From: Chionis minor
Taxonomy: Eukaryota > Chordata > Aves > Charadriiformes > Chionididae
Direction of reading: 5' to 3'
DNA length: 64,000 nt
Assembly: GCA_013398295.1 (NCBI GenBank)
Contig: VZSF01004846.1
Coordinates: 124,001 to 188,000 of the forward strand
Part shown: piece after piece, positions 24,101-39,100 of the stretch
How positions within the stretch are numbered: the first letter of the stretch is position 1
Layout of the letters: every line of letters starts with the position of its first letter
Made by a program: the position numbers and the translations under genes
Notes under the pieces: model-generated
Seen by the model: only the letters and a program-made list of their open reading frames with translations
What the model was told of the DNA's origin: nothing
Database searches by the model: none

Positions 24101-27100
24101 TGTAATAAAGTTTTATATGTATTAATCTTTAAAAAATGCACAGCATGCATTAGACAGAAGTTAATTTGAGAGGCTCTCCTGCACTATTCTCCATGTAAGC
24201 CCAGCCCCACAGGTAGGAGGGACAGATGCCCTTCGGCCAAGATCCAAGAAAATTAGGAAGGACTCGTGTGGATTTCTTTTTCCTAATTATCTTTAAAGAA
24301 TGCAAGTGCAGTTTTTTNATTAGCTGTTGCTACAGCACATAAAGCTGCTCTGAGAAAGCGAATCACTGGTCTGTGTCCATTGGACAGCCTTGCGTAGTCA
24401 GCCTTACACCACCAGGATACTGCAACACGTTAAGTGGTTCTTGACTCCATCTGTAGATTTCTGTGGTTGTTTTCCTGCTTTTCAAATGCCTCAATCTATG
24501 GCTTTGTTAAAATAAAAAAGAGGAGTGACTAATGGGAGTGAAACCATGAGTATAGTTATTTTTATCTTTGACTCGGTGAAAAGTTTTGATGTCCATGTCA
24601 TGTAAGATTGGTGCAGGTGTTTTTAGGATCGGAATATTTGAGATATTAATTATAGTTTTTTAGGGAAATAACGTTTCTACCAGTTTCTTCTTAAGATGAC
24701 TTTTTTATTCTAGTCTTGTACAACTAATCAGAGTACTCTAAAAAATATACCACAGCATATATGAGAGATGAGCACAATCTAATCCCATCATCAGAAAGAC
24801 AGAGGGGAAAAAATGCAAGCAGTAACCTTGCATAAGGATATCTGTAATTAAAGACTGTCAAAGAAAAGAGCATTCAAATCTGCACTACCTAATATTCAAG
24901 GACATTAAAAGGCACAGGGTTTACACGTTATCAGTGCCAATTAAGATTAAATGTGACCAGGACACATGTCCATGTCAGCTGTGAGTCTGGTGGGGTGAGA
25001 ATAAATACAAATCACTGAAATAAGAATAAAGGAAGAGTCAATTAATGAAGCATTAGTGTTTTCAGGGATGCTTTCTTGTCACTGATACAGTTCTACCAAC
25101 CTCCAATTGCCCAATTTTGAAAAAGGGAACACTGTTAAGGTTAATAGCTTCAGTATCTGATAACTTCATGTTAACAATATACCTGAAGGCAAATGGATGT
25201 AGGTAAGCAAAATCAGACCTTAATAAGAAAGTCATGCTCTCTGTTAACAATATCATATTTTTTGTAGAGTATGAAGGATCTGGGACAGAAGTTCAGAGAA
25301 AACACTCAAAATGTGGAGTTTGCAAATATAGGGCCGAGTGTGATGAAGATGCAGAAAATGTTGGGTAAGTAGTAAGTTTTCCTTTAACAGTATCTGTGAA
25401 CAAAAAGGGGAAAAATGTTACAAAAAAGAAAAAAGTACATGATCGTCTGCTTGACTATGTTTGTTCCTACTAATTGAAGCTTTAATGCTGTGCAATAATA
25501 ATGTGTTTGATATATGTTTGTAAAGAACAAACCATCTGCAGTTGTAAGGTAAAGGGAGAAAACAACAAAGACGTGTATTGGAGGTTCTTTATCAAATATT
25601 TTTCAAACAAAGGACCTTGATTTGTTTGGTCTTGGCAACAAAAAAAACCCGCAAACCGAACGGGAATGCAAAATACGTACTGATAATTCATCTCTGAGAT
25701 TTTTTTCTCTATGTTTTCCTTGTTCATAAAGTATTTATTATAGGTAGTTGTTTCCATCAGTGCAAAGCTTGGCTCTAAACATGAAGTTAAACTGGGGACC
25801 TGAGACAGTCACTTCTTCCAAAGTCGCTGTGCCACTTGACCTCCTAACGGGCACCCAGGGGAAAACTGATGAAAAATACCAGTCGCTTGTCAGAGCTCAA
25901 AATGACCGACCGATCAAGAAACAAGAGGATTTTAAAGACAATCTGTAATGCACAAGCAGATGCACCAAATTTCCCTACTCGAGGTGCTCGATGGTTAGAG
26001 TGTAGCCTGGCTGTCCAGGCTCTCTGTAGGTGGCTGTCGGAAGGGGCAGAGGCATCATGGAGGGAAGGGCTCCTTTAGACAGTCCCGTGAGGCACTAAGG
26101 TTTGCTGGAAGGTAAAAGAAGTCCCAAGTAACGGATGGGGCTTTGTTTTCCCTCAGCCATTGTCCTGGAAGTGTCTGGCAGTATGGGAGAAGCTTAACTA
26201 CAGTTTGGGCTGGTGGTGGGTACTGCGGTCGCAGGTGCAGAGGCAGCGTGCGAGGGTGTTCGAGATGTGCAAATGGTACGTTTTTGTGTAGGCGGAGGGA
26301 ACAGCTTCTCGGAATAACAGAGCCTGAACATCACTAATCAGGGGAAGCATCGCTCTCCCTTCTCCTGTCTTCCAGCTGGAATCCATTTCATGTGGAAATA
26401 TGTCTTAATTGCACAAGACTTTATTATGGGATAGCAGCATGAAGGCATCTCAGACAGGAAAGTGGCTTAGCACTAATATTCAAGATAGGCATTCAAGATT
26501 AAGTCATAGCATACAAGGAAAACCAAAATGGTAATATTACTGATGAATACTACCGTGATACTTCACATTTCATAAAATGTCATAGTACCAAAGTAGGCTT
26601 GCTCTTTTGTGGAGAGACAAATGAGCTGTAGCTGTTTTTTATAATGCTAATAATTTTCTGCAATATTGCTGTGGTCTGTTTCATTTATGACTGGCAAGAT
26701 GGGTATAGATTTGTTTGTTATATGCACTGAGATGTGTTCTTGGCTTTGGAAAATAAATCCTGAAGCATTCGATTTCAGTAAAAGCTTGCCTGTTCGTTCT
26801 ATACTTGTAGAGTTGTCATTCCTGCAGCTATGTAGTAGCTGTAAGAGAGGATAAATTTGAGGAGAGTACCTTTGAGATTTATTCCCTACATCCTACTCAA
26901 GCAAAATGAAGCCATGCTTCCTTTTCTCAACAACAGGAGGAGAGTGCTCTTTTGCCTCTAAGATTACTTTAATTAGTACTCATTAAAAAAAAAAAAAAGT
27001 GGAAACAAAAATTTTTATGTAGAAAACACTAAGAAGTTAGAAAATATTCCCATGAGGGCTGGTTACAATCTATCAGACCATTTTTTCAATTCTGTCAGTT

Positions 27101-30100
27101 TTACAGGCTAAATAATTTAATTTCTTTTTTTTTTTTTTTTGCCCAGTACCTTTGACCATTATAATAGGCTTTAGTGATATTCACTGTCTGTTTAGACTTA
27201 GATTAAATCGGGCTCTGTTAACATCAATTGCATTCACGAGGTTAATTTTGACAAGTCACATCACATAGAAAGTCATGGACTTGCTTAAGTGGAAGTTAAG
27301 AGCTGGTTTACTTTTTCCCTAAAATCAAAACAATTACTTAGTTGGCAGAAAAAAGATGGGATTTAAATCATCTGTTTCGTAAACTCCAGTAGAACTCCCT
27401 TAAGAATGCTATTTATATTTTATTCTTACTCCTTTTTGTGACGGGTTTCAGTATATTTTTTAACCTCATAAAATTCTGTCATGACATATAAAATTACTGG
27501 CAGCACAGGTGCCTTTTATCAGACTTGTATAAACATTGCTAGGTTCATATTATTATTTAATTTAATTTTGCACCGTGTTTCCACCACTGTCAACCCTAGT
27601 TCTAGCAAATCACAAAAGCACCCTAATTTCTTAAATATTCTGTCTTCCATTTTCCTTTTTAAGGCATGACAATTGCCACTGTAGCTTGTTTGGATAGTGG
27701 GGTAATGTCTACTGAATCACAAACTAGAAGTACCTTCAGTTCCATTCAAGTAGATTTAGGCCTAGATAGGTCTTGCTTGGACTTTGCGGTGTTACAACAC
27801 TTCATAAAGTGATCCATGTAATTACAGGAGGCACTTTAAGAGGATTTTGCTTCATGGTAGTAACTGAATGAGTTAGCTGAACTGTCTCCTAATGTTCAGT
27901 AGATAATCTCAAGACATATCCTTGAGATGCTGTCTAACACTTACAGTAAACATACAATTATGCATTTTCTCTTCCAAGCCGTGCAATCTGAAACCTTACA
28001 AACGTCGGCTCCTTTTGCTCCAAGGGCTCTTCAGAAGCAAAGTGATATCTGTACTCCTGTTTTATGAATAGGGAAACTAAGTTACAGATAAAATGATTAG
28101 CCTGTGGAATGGACGGTGAATTGGTGGAAGGGTAGACATCCATGCCGCGGATAGTTGAGCGGTTCAAAGTTCAAGTTGAGCTAGCATTAATGAGAAATCT
28201 CAGGACCTGCCAACAGGCCAGCCACAACAGCCTGGGGGGCAGAATAGGTTGATTTTTCCCTGATAACAGAAAGATCCTGCTAAAAACAGTTTTATTCCGT
28301 ACGGACTGTGAGACTTATTCCCTGCATCCTGTGGTTTCCAGGTCTTTTGGGGCGTGGAAAGATGTGGGAGTCCCTTGCGAAAAATGGCACCTGATAGTTT
28401 CAGTTAAAACTGTAGGATGATTCCTGCAGCAAAGAAGGAAGCAAGGCCGTAGGAGCAACCACTTGGTTTTTTCTGATTTTTAGAGTTGGACTTGCTGATG
28501 TCTAAGGAAGTTCTTTCTTCTTGGAGGTGCACAGTGATAGCGCGGAGGGCAATGGGCATGAGTTGGAGCATGGGCAGCTCTGACACAATGGCAAATGTTT
28601 CCACCATGAGGGTGGTTGTACACTGGAAAAAGTGTCTGATGAGGCTGTGGAGTTTCCATCCGTGGAGGTGGTCTGAACTTGATCAGACACAGCCCAGGGT
28701 CAGCTTTGAGCAGGAGGTTGGACTACATGACCTCTACATATCCCTTCAAGCCTAAATTATTCTGTGTAGTTCACAAATCTTGGTGCTTTTTAAAATGAAA
28801 CAAGTTCAGTTGTACACAGCTGAGATGCACGCAATGTTACAAGTTAGAGATTTTAATTTTTGGTTGCTCTTAAATTGTGTTTTCCCCATGGCAAAAGTTA
28901 CAGATTTTCAGTTTTCATGTTTGGGATTGAAGCATTATGACTGTCTCTGATCAAAGTTGCTACATAAGCTTTTATTACACAAGATCACACATAGTCTGAA
29001 GAATTTGCGCTTTGCACAGAGTTTTAGATTTGTATCTTCAGTTTGTCTGATTTCTCAGAAACATTAGCTATCTAAACCAGAAGCGGTTACAATGCCAAAA
29101 TATAAACAACTTTATCGTTTGCACTGCCTCTGCAAAAATTTTCAGTGTTCATTTTAAGTGGACTGATTGAGACAAGGAAATAAAGTCTGAGGAGATGGTT
29201 GTCATAAACAGCATAACATAGTTAGAAAATTAATGTTTGACTGTATACAAATTAGTACATTATTTCTTTATGTAAATGCAAAAAAGTTTCAGGTTGAGTA
29301 AACCCCACAGAAATATATTTCTCCCTATTTTTTTCTTTTCTCATACAACTTATAAGTATTTTAAAGAGTTGTTATTTTATGGGCAGGCTTTTCAAGAGCA
29401 TAGAAAATTATTTGTGGATGCACTAGTCTAAAGTTGCAGAAAGGTGTACTATGCCATATTGTCTGTAGAGTGGTTTTCTGTAGGTCTCTGGTAACAGGAC
29501 ACAGATAAGAGGTTTCACATGGATTGGCCATGATTTTTTTTCCCCTTTAGTGACAAAACTGAAACACAGGTTGTACACGTCAGGGGAAAAGCTGCTGCCT
29601 GAGACCAGTCGGTCAGTCCCTCCCTTCCCACCCTGCCCATCAAAATGTCTGCCTGGTCAGAACCTTCCTCCGCTGTGTTGAAAAGGCAACGTATTACACA
29701 TACTGGTGCAAAACGTGTAGCAGGGGAGTCAAAAAGGACACGCGATGATGGTAAATTTAAACTTGTGTGTGGGAAACTGGCCAGAAGCCTAAAGACGTAG
29801 GAATAGAAGGATGGTGTGTGCTTTCTGCTGGAATTTTGAATTTGAAATGAAGTGGGGTTAAGAAATGGAGATGGAGGCAGCAGCACAGAGCTTGGGGCCA
29901 CCTAGAGCTGCTGGGGTAAATCCTATAGGGCAACAACCCAAGCACAGATGTTTGCTGTTGACACGCTCTGGGGTAACCAGACTGCAGGTTTTTTCGTAGT
30001 ACACACTGGACTTTTCAGTTATACTGGCTGTTCATGTGATAAACAGATCGTCCTGTCAGCACACAATCAGAAGATGGTATACTGATAGTATTGAAATACT

Positions 30101-33100
30101 TAAAATAATACAGTATGAATGCCCAACAAGTGAAAAGAGATGTGCTTGTAAAATCATTTCCATTAGTGTAGCACTTAACTCTTTCTTCAATGAAAGCAGT
30201 GTATATAAATATTTGTAATACTTTGGTGCCTATTAAGGACTGCAAGTGATTTTTTTTTAAAAAACCCTCAGATTAATAATGTTCAATGTAATTTTTTGTA
30301 AAGCTTCTAAACAAGCCATAGTTTACTCCATATGATTGAAACTGAAATTATTATTTGCAGTCCTTTGAGAGTTGAATAACTTTTTTATTTTTTTCTTTTT
30401 ATTTTTTTCTACAATAGCCATCTGCAGCACTGTCAAAGAAACTGATAACATAAACTTACTTGTGGTTTGGGTTTTTGTTTTTATATTGTGATTAGAAAGG
30501 TGGGCTCTTAAGTATATATGTTTCTTCATAAGACTTCAATTTTCAAATGATGTTAATTTCCATGGGGTTTTTTTAAGGCTTCTTACTATTACCTGGTCAT
30601 TTTTTCCAGAAGTTTCTTCTTACACATACCAAAATTAATCCTCAGAGTAAGGGAGAACATTTTAATACTTATACATTAAATATAACATATTTAACATATT
30701 GTTTACTATTAATATTATATATATGCTATTTTACTATTAACAGTAAACTAAACCAAACCAGTTGTAGAATAGGGGTTTAATCTCACACTTTTTCTTAAAA
30801 TGTGAAGTATCTTTCCAACATAAAAATTCATACTGCTTATGAGGAGTTATATTGCCTGCTCTTGCCCTTTTCTGTGTGGTGTGTGGCATCCTCTTGCGTG
30901 CCAAAGCACTGCTAGTGACCTGAATAAAACGAAACGCCAACATCTGATAAGTGTCGGAAGGAGCGTTGCTTTAAGAGGCATTTTAAAGTATGCTGTAACT
31001 TCAGGAAAATAATATCCAGAATGAAATCATGAACTGTAGAATAATTCAGGTGGGAAGGGGTGTCTAGGGAGGGTTGTCTGGCCCAGGCTCCCTCCCTGCA
31101 CTGCAACCAAGGCTAGATCGTTCCGGTGGCTCAGGGTCTTCTCCAGGAGAGCTCTGACCATCTCGTCCCTGAAGGGAGGTTTCACATCTGGGCATCTGTT
31201 CACGGGCTGAACTGCTCTCACTTTGAGGAGTAATTTCCTTAAGTTCCATCAGAACTTCTCTTGCTGCAACTTGCCACTGTTTGTCTCTCACCCCTCTACT
31301 GTGTCCCTCTGGGAAGACTCCCTCTGTCTTCTCAACAGCCCCTCTTAGGTAGTTGGTGGCAGCAACCAGTCACCTCCTTACCCTCCTCTTCTCCAGGCTG
31401 AACAAGCCCAGTGCCCCCAGCCTGTCCTTACACAGCACACGGTCCAGCCCTCTGCCCGTCGCAGTGTCTCGCCACTGCACCCTCTGCTGTTTCTCCCAGT
31501 ATTTGCTGTTACTGGGGGAAGCGGGGGGTGTCACAAAACTGGGCAGAGTGCTCCAGATGGGACCTCAGGAATGCTGAGCAGAGGACAGCAGTCATTTCCC
31601 TTGCTCTGCTGGCGACCCTGCTGCTCCCCGGGACTCTCAGGTCCTTTTCTGCCGTGCTGCACCCCTGCCAGTCCCCCCGAGTCTGTCCTGTGGCTTTCCC
31701 TTCTTCTTCAGGTTTCAGGAGGTTCCTCCATCTTGTTGACGCCCCACTTGAGTGGTCATCTTGCCCTCCATCTTGTGCTCAGTAACAGCCTTCCTTTCCT
31801 TCGGTCCCTAGAAGGCTGGAGTAAATTTCATTAATTTTAGTTTAAAATACCATTTTTCTTCCTTTTTTTCCTTTTGTCTTTAAGTCATTAACTTAAAAAT
31901 ATCCTCGCTGTAAAAGTTCAAATGTGTCATGTTCTCATTTCTTACCTATATTTTGTTTTTTAACAGATAAAATATGGAAATGAGATTCTGAGCACATGCA
32001 GTCTTTTTTAAATAAGTGTACTGTGCTGTCAAAGATCTGTTTTGACTCATAATGTAGATTTTTCAAGAAAGATTGACAACTGATCCCCAAGTAGGCCTTT
32101 CAAGATTAAAATTTTACGAGATTTACTTTGGAAAGAAAATGTGTCTCCGCAACATATAGATTCAACCGGCCTATAATTTACATAGTATCTGTTTTCACAA
32201 TGGCCAAGCCAGAAATTCAGAAGTGTAAGCATTAACACTTAGAAATACCAGTGTGGATGTTTCAAAGCCCCAGTCTCTGGCCTGCCTGGATCACCCCAAA
32301 CAAGGGATTTAAGATTGTGTTGTGGGATTACTGAATTACATAAAATTGGGCTACAGGAAATCCTGGTAAGAGAGGAATGGCTCTCTTCATTGTACTGACT
32401 ATTAATAAATTGAATAGATCCTGGATGGATAATAACCCAGGCCTGGATTTTTAATGTATGTTTTTAACGATATTTGCAGCAGTGTGTGCCAAGTCTTTGA
32501 AGGTTTCTATTAACTGAGGGTGGAGGGAGGGTAAGGTCACTCTTATGAGAACAAGCATCAGTTCACCACGTAGGCTGCTAGAAGCTCACTGCAGTTAGGG
32601 ACTAAATCTCATCAGTGCTCCAGAGAAAACCATGCCATGAAATTAAAAAAGGGAGTGAAGGGGTGGCTGGAAAGTAGCTGAAGCTTATGGTATTTAAAGG
32701 GTGTTCTGCATTGTTGGGCAGAAGGAAAAGCTGAGAGGGAGTTCAAGCAGGACACAGAGAAGCTTGTGGAATTGAAATCTACTTCTCTCGCCCTTATCTC
32801 CCCAGCGCTACAAAGGGATTTTTAAAAAGACTCCAAAAAAACTAATGAAGGTTCAGCTCTAGTCGAATAGGTAGAGAAATCACTTTGAAATCCAGATTCT
32901 CTTAGTCCGGGTTTCATCTGGGAAGAATTGCACACAAGGGAAGAAACATCAAATGAGAAGTAATCCCTCATTTGACATGGTTATCTTCTTAACTGCAACT
33001 GCAACACCCCTGCTATTTCAATTCACCTAAATTTATTCCACCACTTATCCATCTGTGTGCATTTCACGGGCTTTGTTTTATTCCAGTGTTTCCATTTTAC

Positions 33101-36100
33101 ATTTCTAAACAGATGTGCCAATAAAAGGGTGTGTAGCCGAGCAAGCTTACCCTTGCGGTCAGCTGCCGGGAAGGGGCAGCAAGCAGCCCTCTCCGTGAGG
33201 CCAGGCCAGAAAAATACATTCACCAGCGAATCCCAGATGGGCACAAATGCAGCAGCCTGATCTGTTGGTTGGAAATGCCAGCCTTTCTCCATAGCCGAGC
33301 CCGCTCCGCAAAGCTGTAACGCTTTTCCTTTCCCTTTTTTTTTCCTCCTTTCTTTGAATCTACCGTGGTTCTTAAGCATGCAGAACTTCCAACAAACCAC
33401 GTACACCTTGAAGCCTGAAAACAAAAAGGAGCCTTGAAATGTGTTCTGATCTCTGGGGACCTAATTAATTTACTGATAGCAGCAAGTGCTCTTACAGCCT
33501 GAGCTCATTTCAAATGTGTCACATCATTTTACTAAACACATGTTCTTTTTTACACTCAGTAGCCCCTAATAAATGAGTTGTACATTCTCATTTCTTATTT
33601 ATTAACACCACCTAAAATTTTTGTTTGGTTTAATTATAGCACTTTGTACTCCCCTGAAATTCAATGCTTTTCTGTTTAACTAATGGTGTTAATGAACAAT
33701 ACGCATGTAACTTCTAAAAGCACGTTGTCACAGCAAGCTGTGCCTTTTTTCTTAGGATGTCAACTCTGACAAAATTAAGGAGTTTTTTTCTGCATACCCT
33801 AGTACATTGGGAAAACACCTGAATACGTCCTGTTGCCTTTGCAGGGACAAGACAGAGAAAAGATCTGTTGAGGACACTTCGCAGCAACCCTCTCCAGCAG
33901 GACATCAACTTGGAGAATTAGCTACCTCTTTCAATCCTTTTGGTTAAAACCAATAGGAAGGTTATAATGAAAAAAACACTTGTACTACTCTGACTCCTTT
34001 TATCCCAGTGTGACTTTTGCAACAAGCTGTTACAGCAAAAACTTGAAGCACTCATTCACTTCTTTCTGGTATGAAGCATAAAGCACTTTCAAGATGTCCT
34101 TAGTACATGATTCTGTTAAGCACCTTTTCCTTAAATGACTAACACTTTTCTGCTGAAGGCTGCACTGAGCAGCCACACATCAGGCTGAAGGCACCAGCTG
34201 GTAGTTTTTCTTTATTTTGCTGGGGCACCAAGCAGGATCATGTTGTCAAACACATACAAAAGCCAACACCAGAGTGGTGATGGGGCTGAAGCTTTGAGTC
34301 CACACCCAGCTCCAAGTGGCCGTGGCAAAACACCCTGTATCAGTATAGGTCTAAGATTTTTCCATAGTCTTGACTTGTATTGGGATGTCATGATTGATTT
34401 ACCCAACGTGGTGTGGCTTTGGCAAGCCTGGGAGAAGACTGGTGCTTTGAAAAAGCAACTGGCAGAACAGAGAAACCTTTTATTGTAGGGTTTGGGTTTT
34501 TTTTTTCTAATTCAGACTTTGCTGTGCTTTTCCTCATGTCTAGCAGCTCAAGATCAGCTTTCCACAACAAATTATGCTTGCACCACTGCTGGACTTCAGG
34601 CAATTGTTCCTGGAAGTTATTCCAAATAGCAGCAGTAAATAATTGAGAGCTAGGAGAAACACACTGTGGTGTTTAAAAGTACTCTGACATTTTTGTTTTG
34701 CAGGCTTTCAAAAGAATTACTTTTCCCTTTGTGAAAATGTTCATGATTCTGGGTTTTCTTTCTCAAGATCCTTCCTGATTCCCTTGCGGGGGTCACTCCT
34801 GAGGAATAAACATACCTGTCAGAGCGGCATCTGCCTGAGAGATGGGGCTCCAGCTTCTGCGCTGTCTGTCCACCTGTGACACCAGGAGTGTCACTGACTG
34901 CGCTCTGCAGGCTGGCTGCTCACCTCCACCGTGGTTGTCCCATGTTCACCCTCCTGGTCTGCTTGCACCATGGAAGCAGCTCATACCTAGGTTTGAACCT
35001 CAGTTTCTCCACATTAGGAAGTGGAAATACAAGACGTTGTTCTGCAGTTTTTTATGACTGACATCATCATATACTATTGTTTCCTTGGACTATGTCAGCT
35101 ATCCAAACTCAGACCAGCACCTTTAGCATTTCTGAAAATACACCAAGGGCTCAAAATATCAGTGTTTAAGAGGTTCTAGATAGTTAATGTCTCACATAAG
35201 AAATTAAGTTTCTATATCTGAGTAGTTTCCTATTATTACAAATACTGTTGTGTGATAGGTACTAGTCTGTTCTTCCCACACACACACTTTTTTTATTACA
35301 AACCAGCCACTTCGGTACCTTGTAATTTCAGTGTGTGCCTACCGGCTCGCACCAGAAAGCACATGCTTACAGCACACCTCATTTTTATTTCTGCTGGTAA
35401 TTAGGGATGAAAATGCATCTTGCTTCTGTTCTTTTCTATGAGGAACAGAACGAAAATGTTACCTACAAATCAGGTTTAAAAATATTTAAAGCTAGAATCA
35501 AAGCTGTGGTGTTGTCTCAACAAAAGCAGGATAGTGTCTTAATGCATCTTTGAAGTGAGTAGAAGTAAGGTGGAAAATTCTGTTCAAAATACCTTTTTTA
35601 TATGGATTAAAATCCTAACCTGTATCTTACTGATACAGACTTCTTAGTGCTTTTGGTTTTATAAAATCTTGTTCTGTTGCATATTGTTACATTATATCTC
35701 TTAATTGTATAGCCTAGTATTTTTATGCTGAGTATATTTAGAAATGCAATCAAAACCTTTGCATCCCTTTGCCCCTGAAGCGAAGTTTTCAGGCTAGTGC
35801 CCGTAGCAGGCTGGTGGCCGGAGGAGTCCAGCCTCATGCCAGGGCTGCCGTGCACCACGCATGCCGGCCAAATCATGCTGGAAAGTGTCTGTAGCTGCAC
35901 GGCCGAGCTTGGGGAGCTCCTCATGGCATTGCCCTCACACACCACTGTAGGTGGACACAGTGCCGGTGAGAGCTAAGGCAGAAGGGAGAATGAGTGCTTA
36001 AAAGGTGGGATATTAGGAATTTTACAGTTAAGGTCTCCTCTCTCCCCTGGGTGTCTCTCCTGTGTTCCTCACGCATATCCCCTACTCCCCCATCATGATC

Positions 36101-39100
36101 CCAGGTTTTTCCTGCCCTCCCTTCCTGAGCAGCTCTCTGGTTTGTCCTCTGCTCTCTTTGTGCTCTCTCCCCAGCATAAGTGGGAGCAAATTACAATATG
36201 ATACTTTAATTGTGTCCAGTTTCAGTCAGCTGTGAAGAAAAACAAAGTCCACAGTCCGTGATGCCTCACACAGATTCTCCTGCCTGTAAAACACAGCCCC
36301 TGATGAGGTTTCTGCTCTTTTGGGGCCCCACTTTTATCTCACTAACCCTGTCTGCTGCATCTTCTCCCATACTTTGTGTGCTGCTTGTATGGTTCGTGGG
36401 GTGGATGCAGTCCTGTGGGCTGTGCTTCTTAGTCTTGGGATTTGAGTTCTGCCTGTCTCTAGGACTGAAACTGGCTGGTGGAGGGAGCTGACTCCCCTCA
36501 GGAGGTTGGATTTTCTGTCATCTCCTCAGGATTGAGCTATTGTCTGCCCTTTGTAGCTCTCTGACTTCAGGGTGTAACGTATTTTCTGTATTTCATAGCG
36601 AGTTCTTCTGGGGATCTTCCAGTACTTGCCTGAGCTGCCTTTTTGTTTCAGTCTGTGGTGGTGGTGGTCCTGTCCTCTTGCAGGGACTCAGCTGCCAGTT
36701 TCGATGTGTTTGATGTGCCGCATCAGAGCAGCAACTCGCTCTCCCACGGTTTTACCTTCCTTCACAAACACCGAGCAGTCAAAAACAACTTTTGTTTCAT
36801 GTTTTCTACTGAGAGCAGTACTCCCCACATCTCATTGCTCCCGTCTCACAATTTGGCGCTCGCTGTGGCACAATTTGTGTGTGGTGCCAACGGGCTATGA
36901 GTAAGGACAACTTCCCTGCACCCAACACGGACTCTCTGAGGGGTACAGGGTTCTAATGTGTGCTCCTGGCTCCCTCGCTGCCACCCTGCTGCATCCATGG
37001 AGCCCCTGCTCCCTTCAGAGCATCACACCCCAGCCTTGTCCTCACCTTAACTTGTTCCCTTTCTGCCCTCTGAATGGCTTCAGGCATTTAAGTTGGAATT
37101 ATGAAGCATAATAGTCTCCTTTTTTTTTTTTTAAAGTACATCAGTCCAGTTCAACTGTTCGTTGTCTCACAGTGTATTTAAACCAGCTGCTTTTACGTGC
37201 CAGACAGCCCTGTCAAAGCATCTACACCAGTAACTGAATGGCAGGTGAAGGCCAGATATACCACTTGGCATCATGGTTGTAGGAGAAGTAGCTAATGGCA
37301 TCAGGCAGATAATCGCATGCATTTGGGGGGGATGAACCTCCAAAATTGAACCTTTGAACTCCCAACCTGCAACCAACATGGTCTGCTGTAAATTTTGGGT
37401 AATGCCTGGGCTGAACGAGTGTCACGTCCTGGATCCTCCAGTTAGCAAGGAGCCATGAGACAGAGCAGCAGCTGGGAAGCCGGCTGTGCGGTGCGCTTCT
37501 GCAGGAGACTGCTGAGCCTGGGAATCCGAGGGCCGGGGCTCTGGAGAGGTGTCCTGAAAGGCAGCGCCCTTGGATGGAAGAAGGGGGCCTGGAAGGAGGA
37601 TGGCACCGGTCCTGCAAGCAGGGGCAGATCCTGGAGATCAGAGAGCAGGCACATGTCCCACCGGCTGGCCGGCGAGGGCCTCGCTGGAGATGTGGCGTGC
37701 CAGCAGCCCGCATGCCTGTGGGTGGAAAGCACGTCCATCTGCCAGCTGGTCGGGGTCTGTTCAGCCCCACCGGGGATTTGGTGTTCTTGCAAGCCTCCAG
37801 CAGCTCCCAGTATCCAGACTGGCAGCGGGCGGGAGTTTCACTGGCTCCCAACTCTGGCAGTGACCAGCTCTGTCCTGCTCCAAGGACACAAAGCAGCCGC
37901 AGTCCCACGGCAGCTGGTCAGTGGGCTTTAGCTGCTTCACGCTGCCCCAGCCCTTATGGATGTGTCACGAGCTCTCCTCTTGTAGCTCGGGTTTGGGTTT
38001 GTTTTGTTTTGGTTTTTTTAGGTTTGAATTTTAAATGATAAAAAATGATAAATTTTTTGTACATTGAAGAGTTGGTTAGAGCTAAGACTGAGAGTGTTCA
38101 TCAGAAAAACAGGGTCAGGAATTCGCATCTCCCCCCCAAAACAAGCGTTTGGCAATGGTAATAAAGTAAGCATTTAACAGGAGGTGTTAAATCTAAACAC
38201 AGTGCAGCGTGAAAATGTAAGCATTTCCAAGCATTTCCAACTCTAGCCTGTTATGTCACCATGAGGAAGAAAAAATTATTTTCAAAAGTCACCTTATTTG
38301 TCACCAGGAATGACAAAAAGCAACAGTAATTATGAAGCTGTGGACCTTGGATGGTGACTACAGACAGAATTAGAGCTGTTTGGACATAGAAATGCAGATG
38401 GAATTGGTCTGGAGATATATATGCCAATGATCCCTGAGAGCTAGGGCTGAGCAAAGGTATCTGTAAGCACATAGCCAGTGTCATACAAACGAGGACTAGC
38501 TCTCCACTCATTTGTGTCGATAAATGTGTACAACTGCTGAGCCGTGAGCCTTTTATTTGCATATAGTAAATCCTAATAAACCCTTCATTAGGCTTAAAAT
38601 CATGTGGGAGCATGTAAACAAAATAGTGCTTCCTTTCCTGGGTCTAAGGTTTACAACCATTACCATTTCTAGGAAGAACAATCATCATATGTTCATCACG
38701 TTGATATTTAGCGTCTTCGTGAGTACTTTGAGGTAGGTCCCCAAGATGTGTGGAGACTCATTACTGGGGCAGTTTTTCACTGTCAGCAAATGCACTTAAA
38801 ACCCTGTTTGCAGTAGAGATGTTCTTTTGTCTAGCAACAATCTGAAGTTCACAGACATGAAGTATTACTGGAAAAATTACTGTCTTTAAATTTTAGGTAA
38901 CAAAAGGCGCTTATGGAAAAAGAGGGAGAGGGGAAGGTACGCTGGCCATCTTCAGTGTTTCTGCAGCGTGGAATTAGATTCTGCTGCAAGATTTGTCACT
39001 GACTTGAGGCACACATATGTCTATTTAATCATTTAATTGTATATGGAGCAGCTGGAAAGAGCATAAAAAACCTGGCAAGTTGGTAGCCTGGGGTTTTTTT

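Larger units (their letters stand above)
13681..25267 (+). other. TMEFF1: TMEFF1 intron 4 (11.6 kb)
   Basis: Non-coding. It holds a GT/TA microsatellite (21272-21310), two collinear remnants of an old CR1-like LINE (21780-22000 and 23100-24050) and a single N at 24318. An unrecognised minus-strand frame lies at 20330-20719. Nothing else stands out. The acceptor TTTTTTGTAG ends at 25267. Confidence 0.8.
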
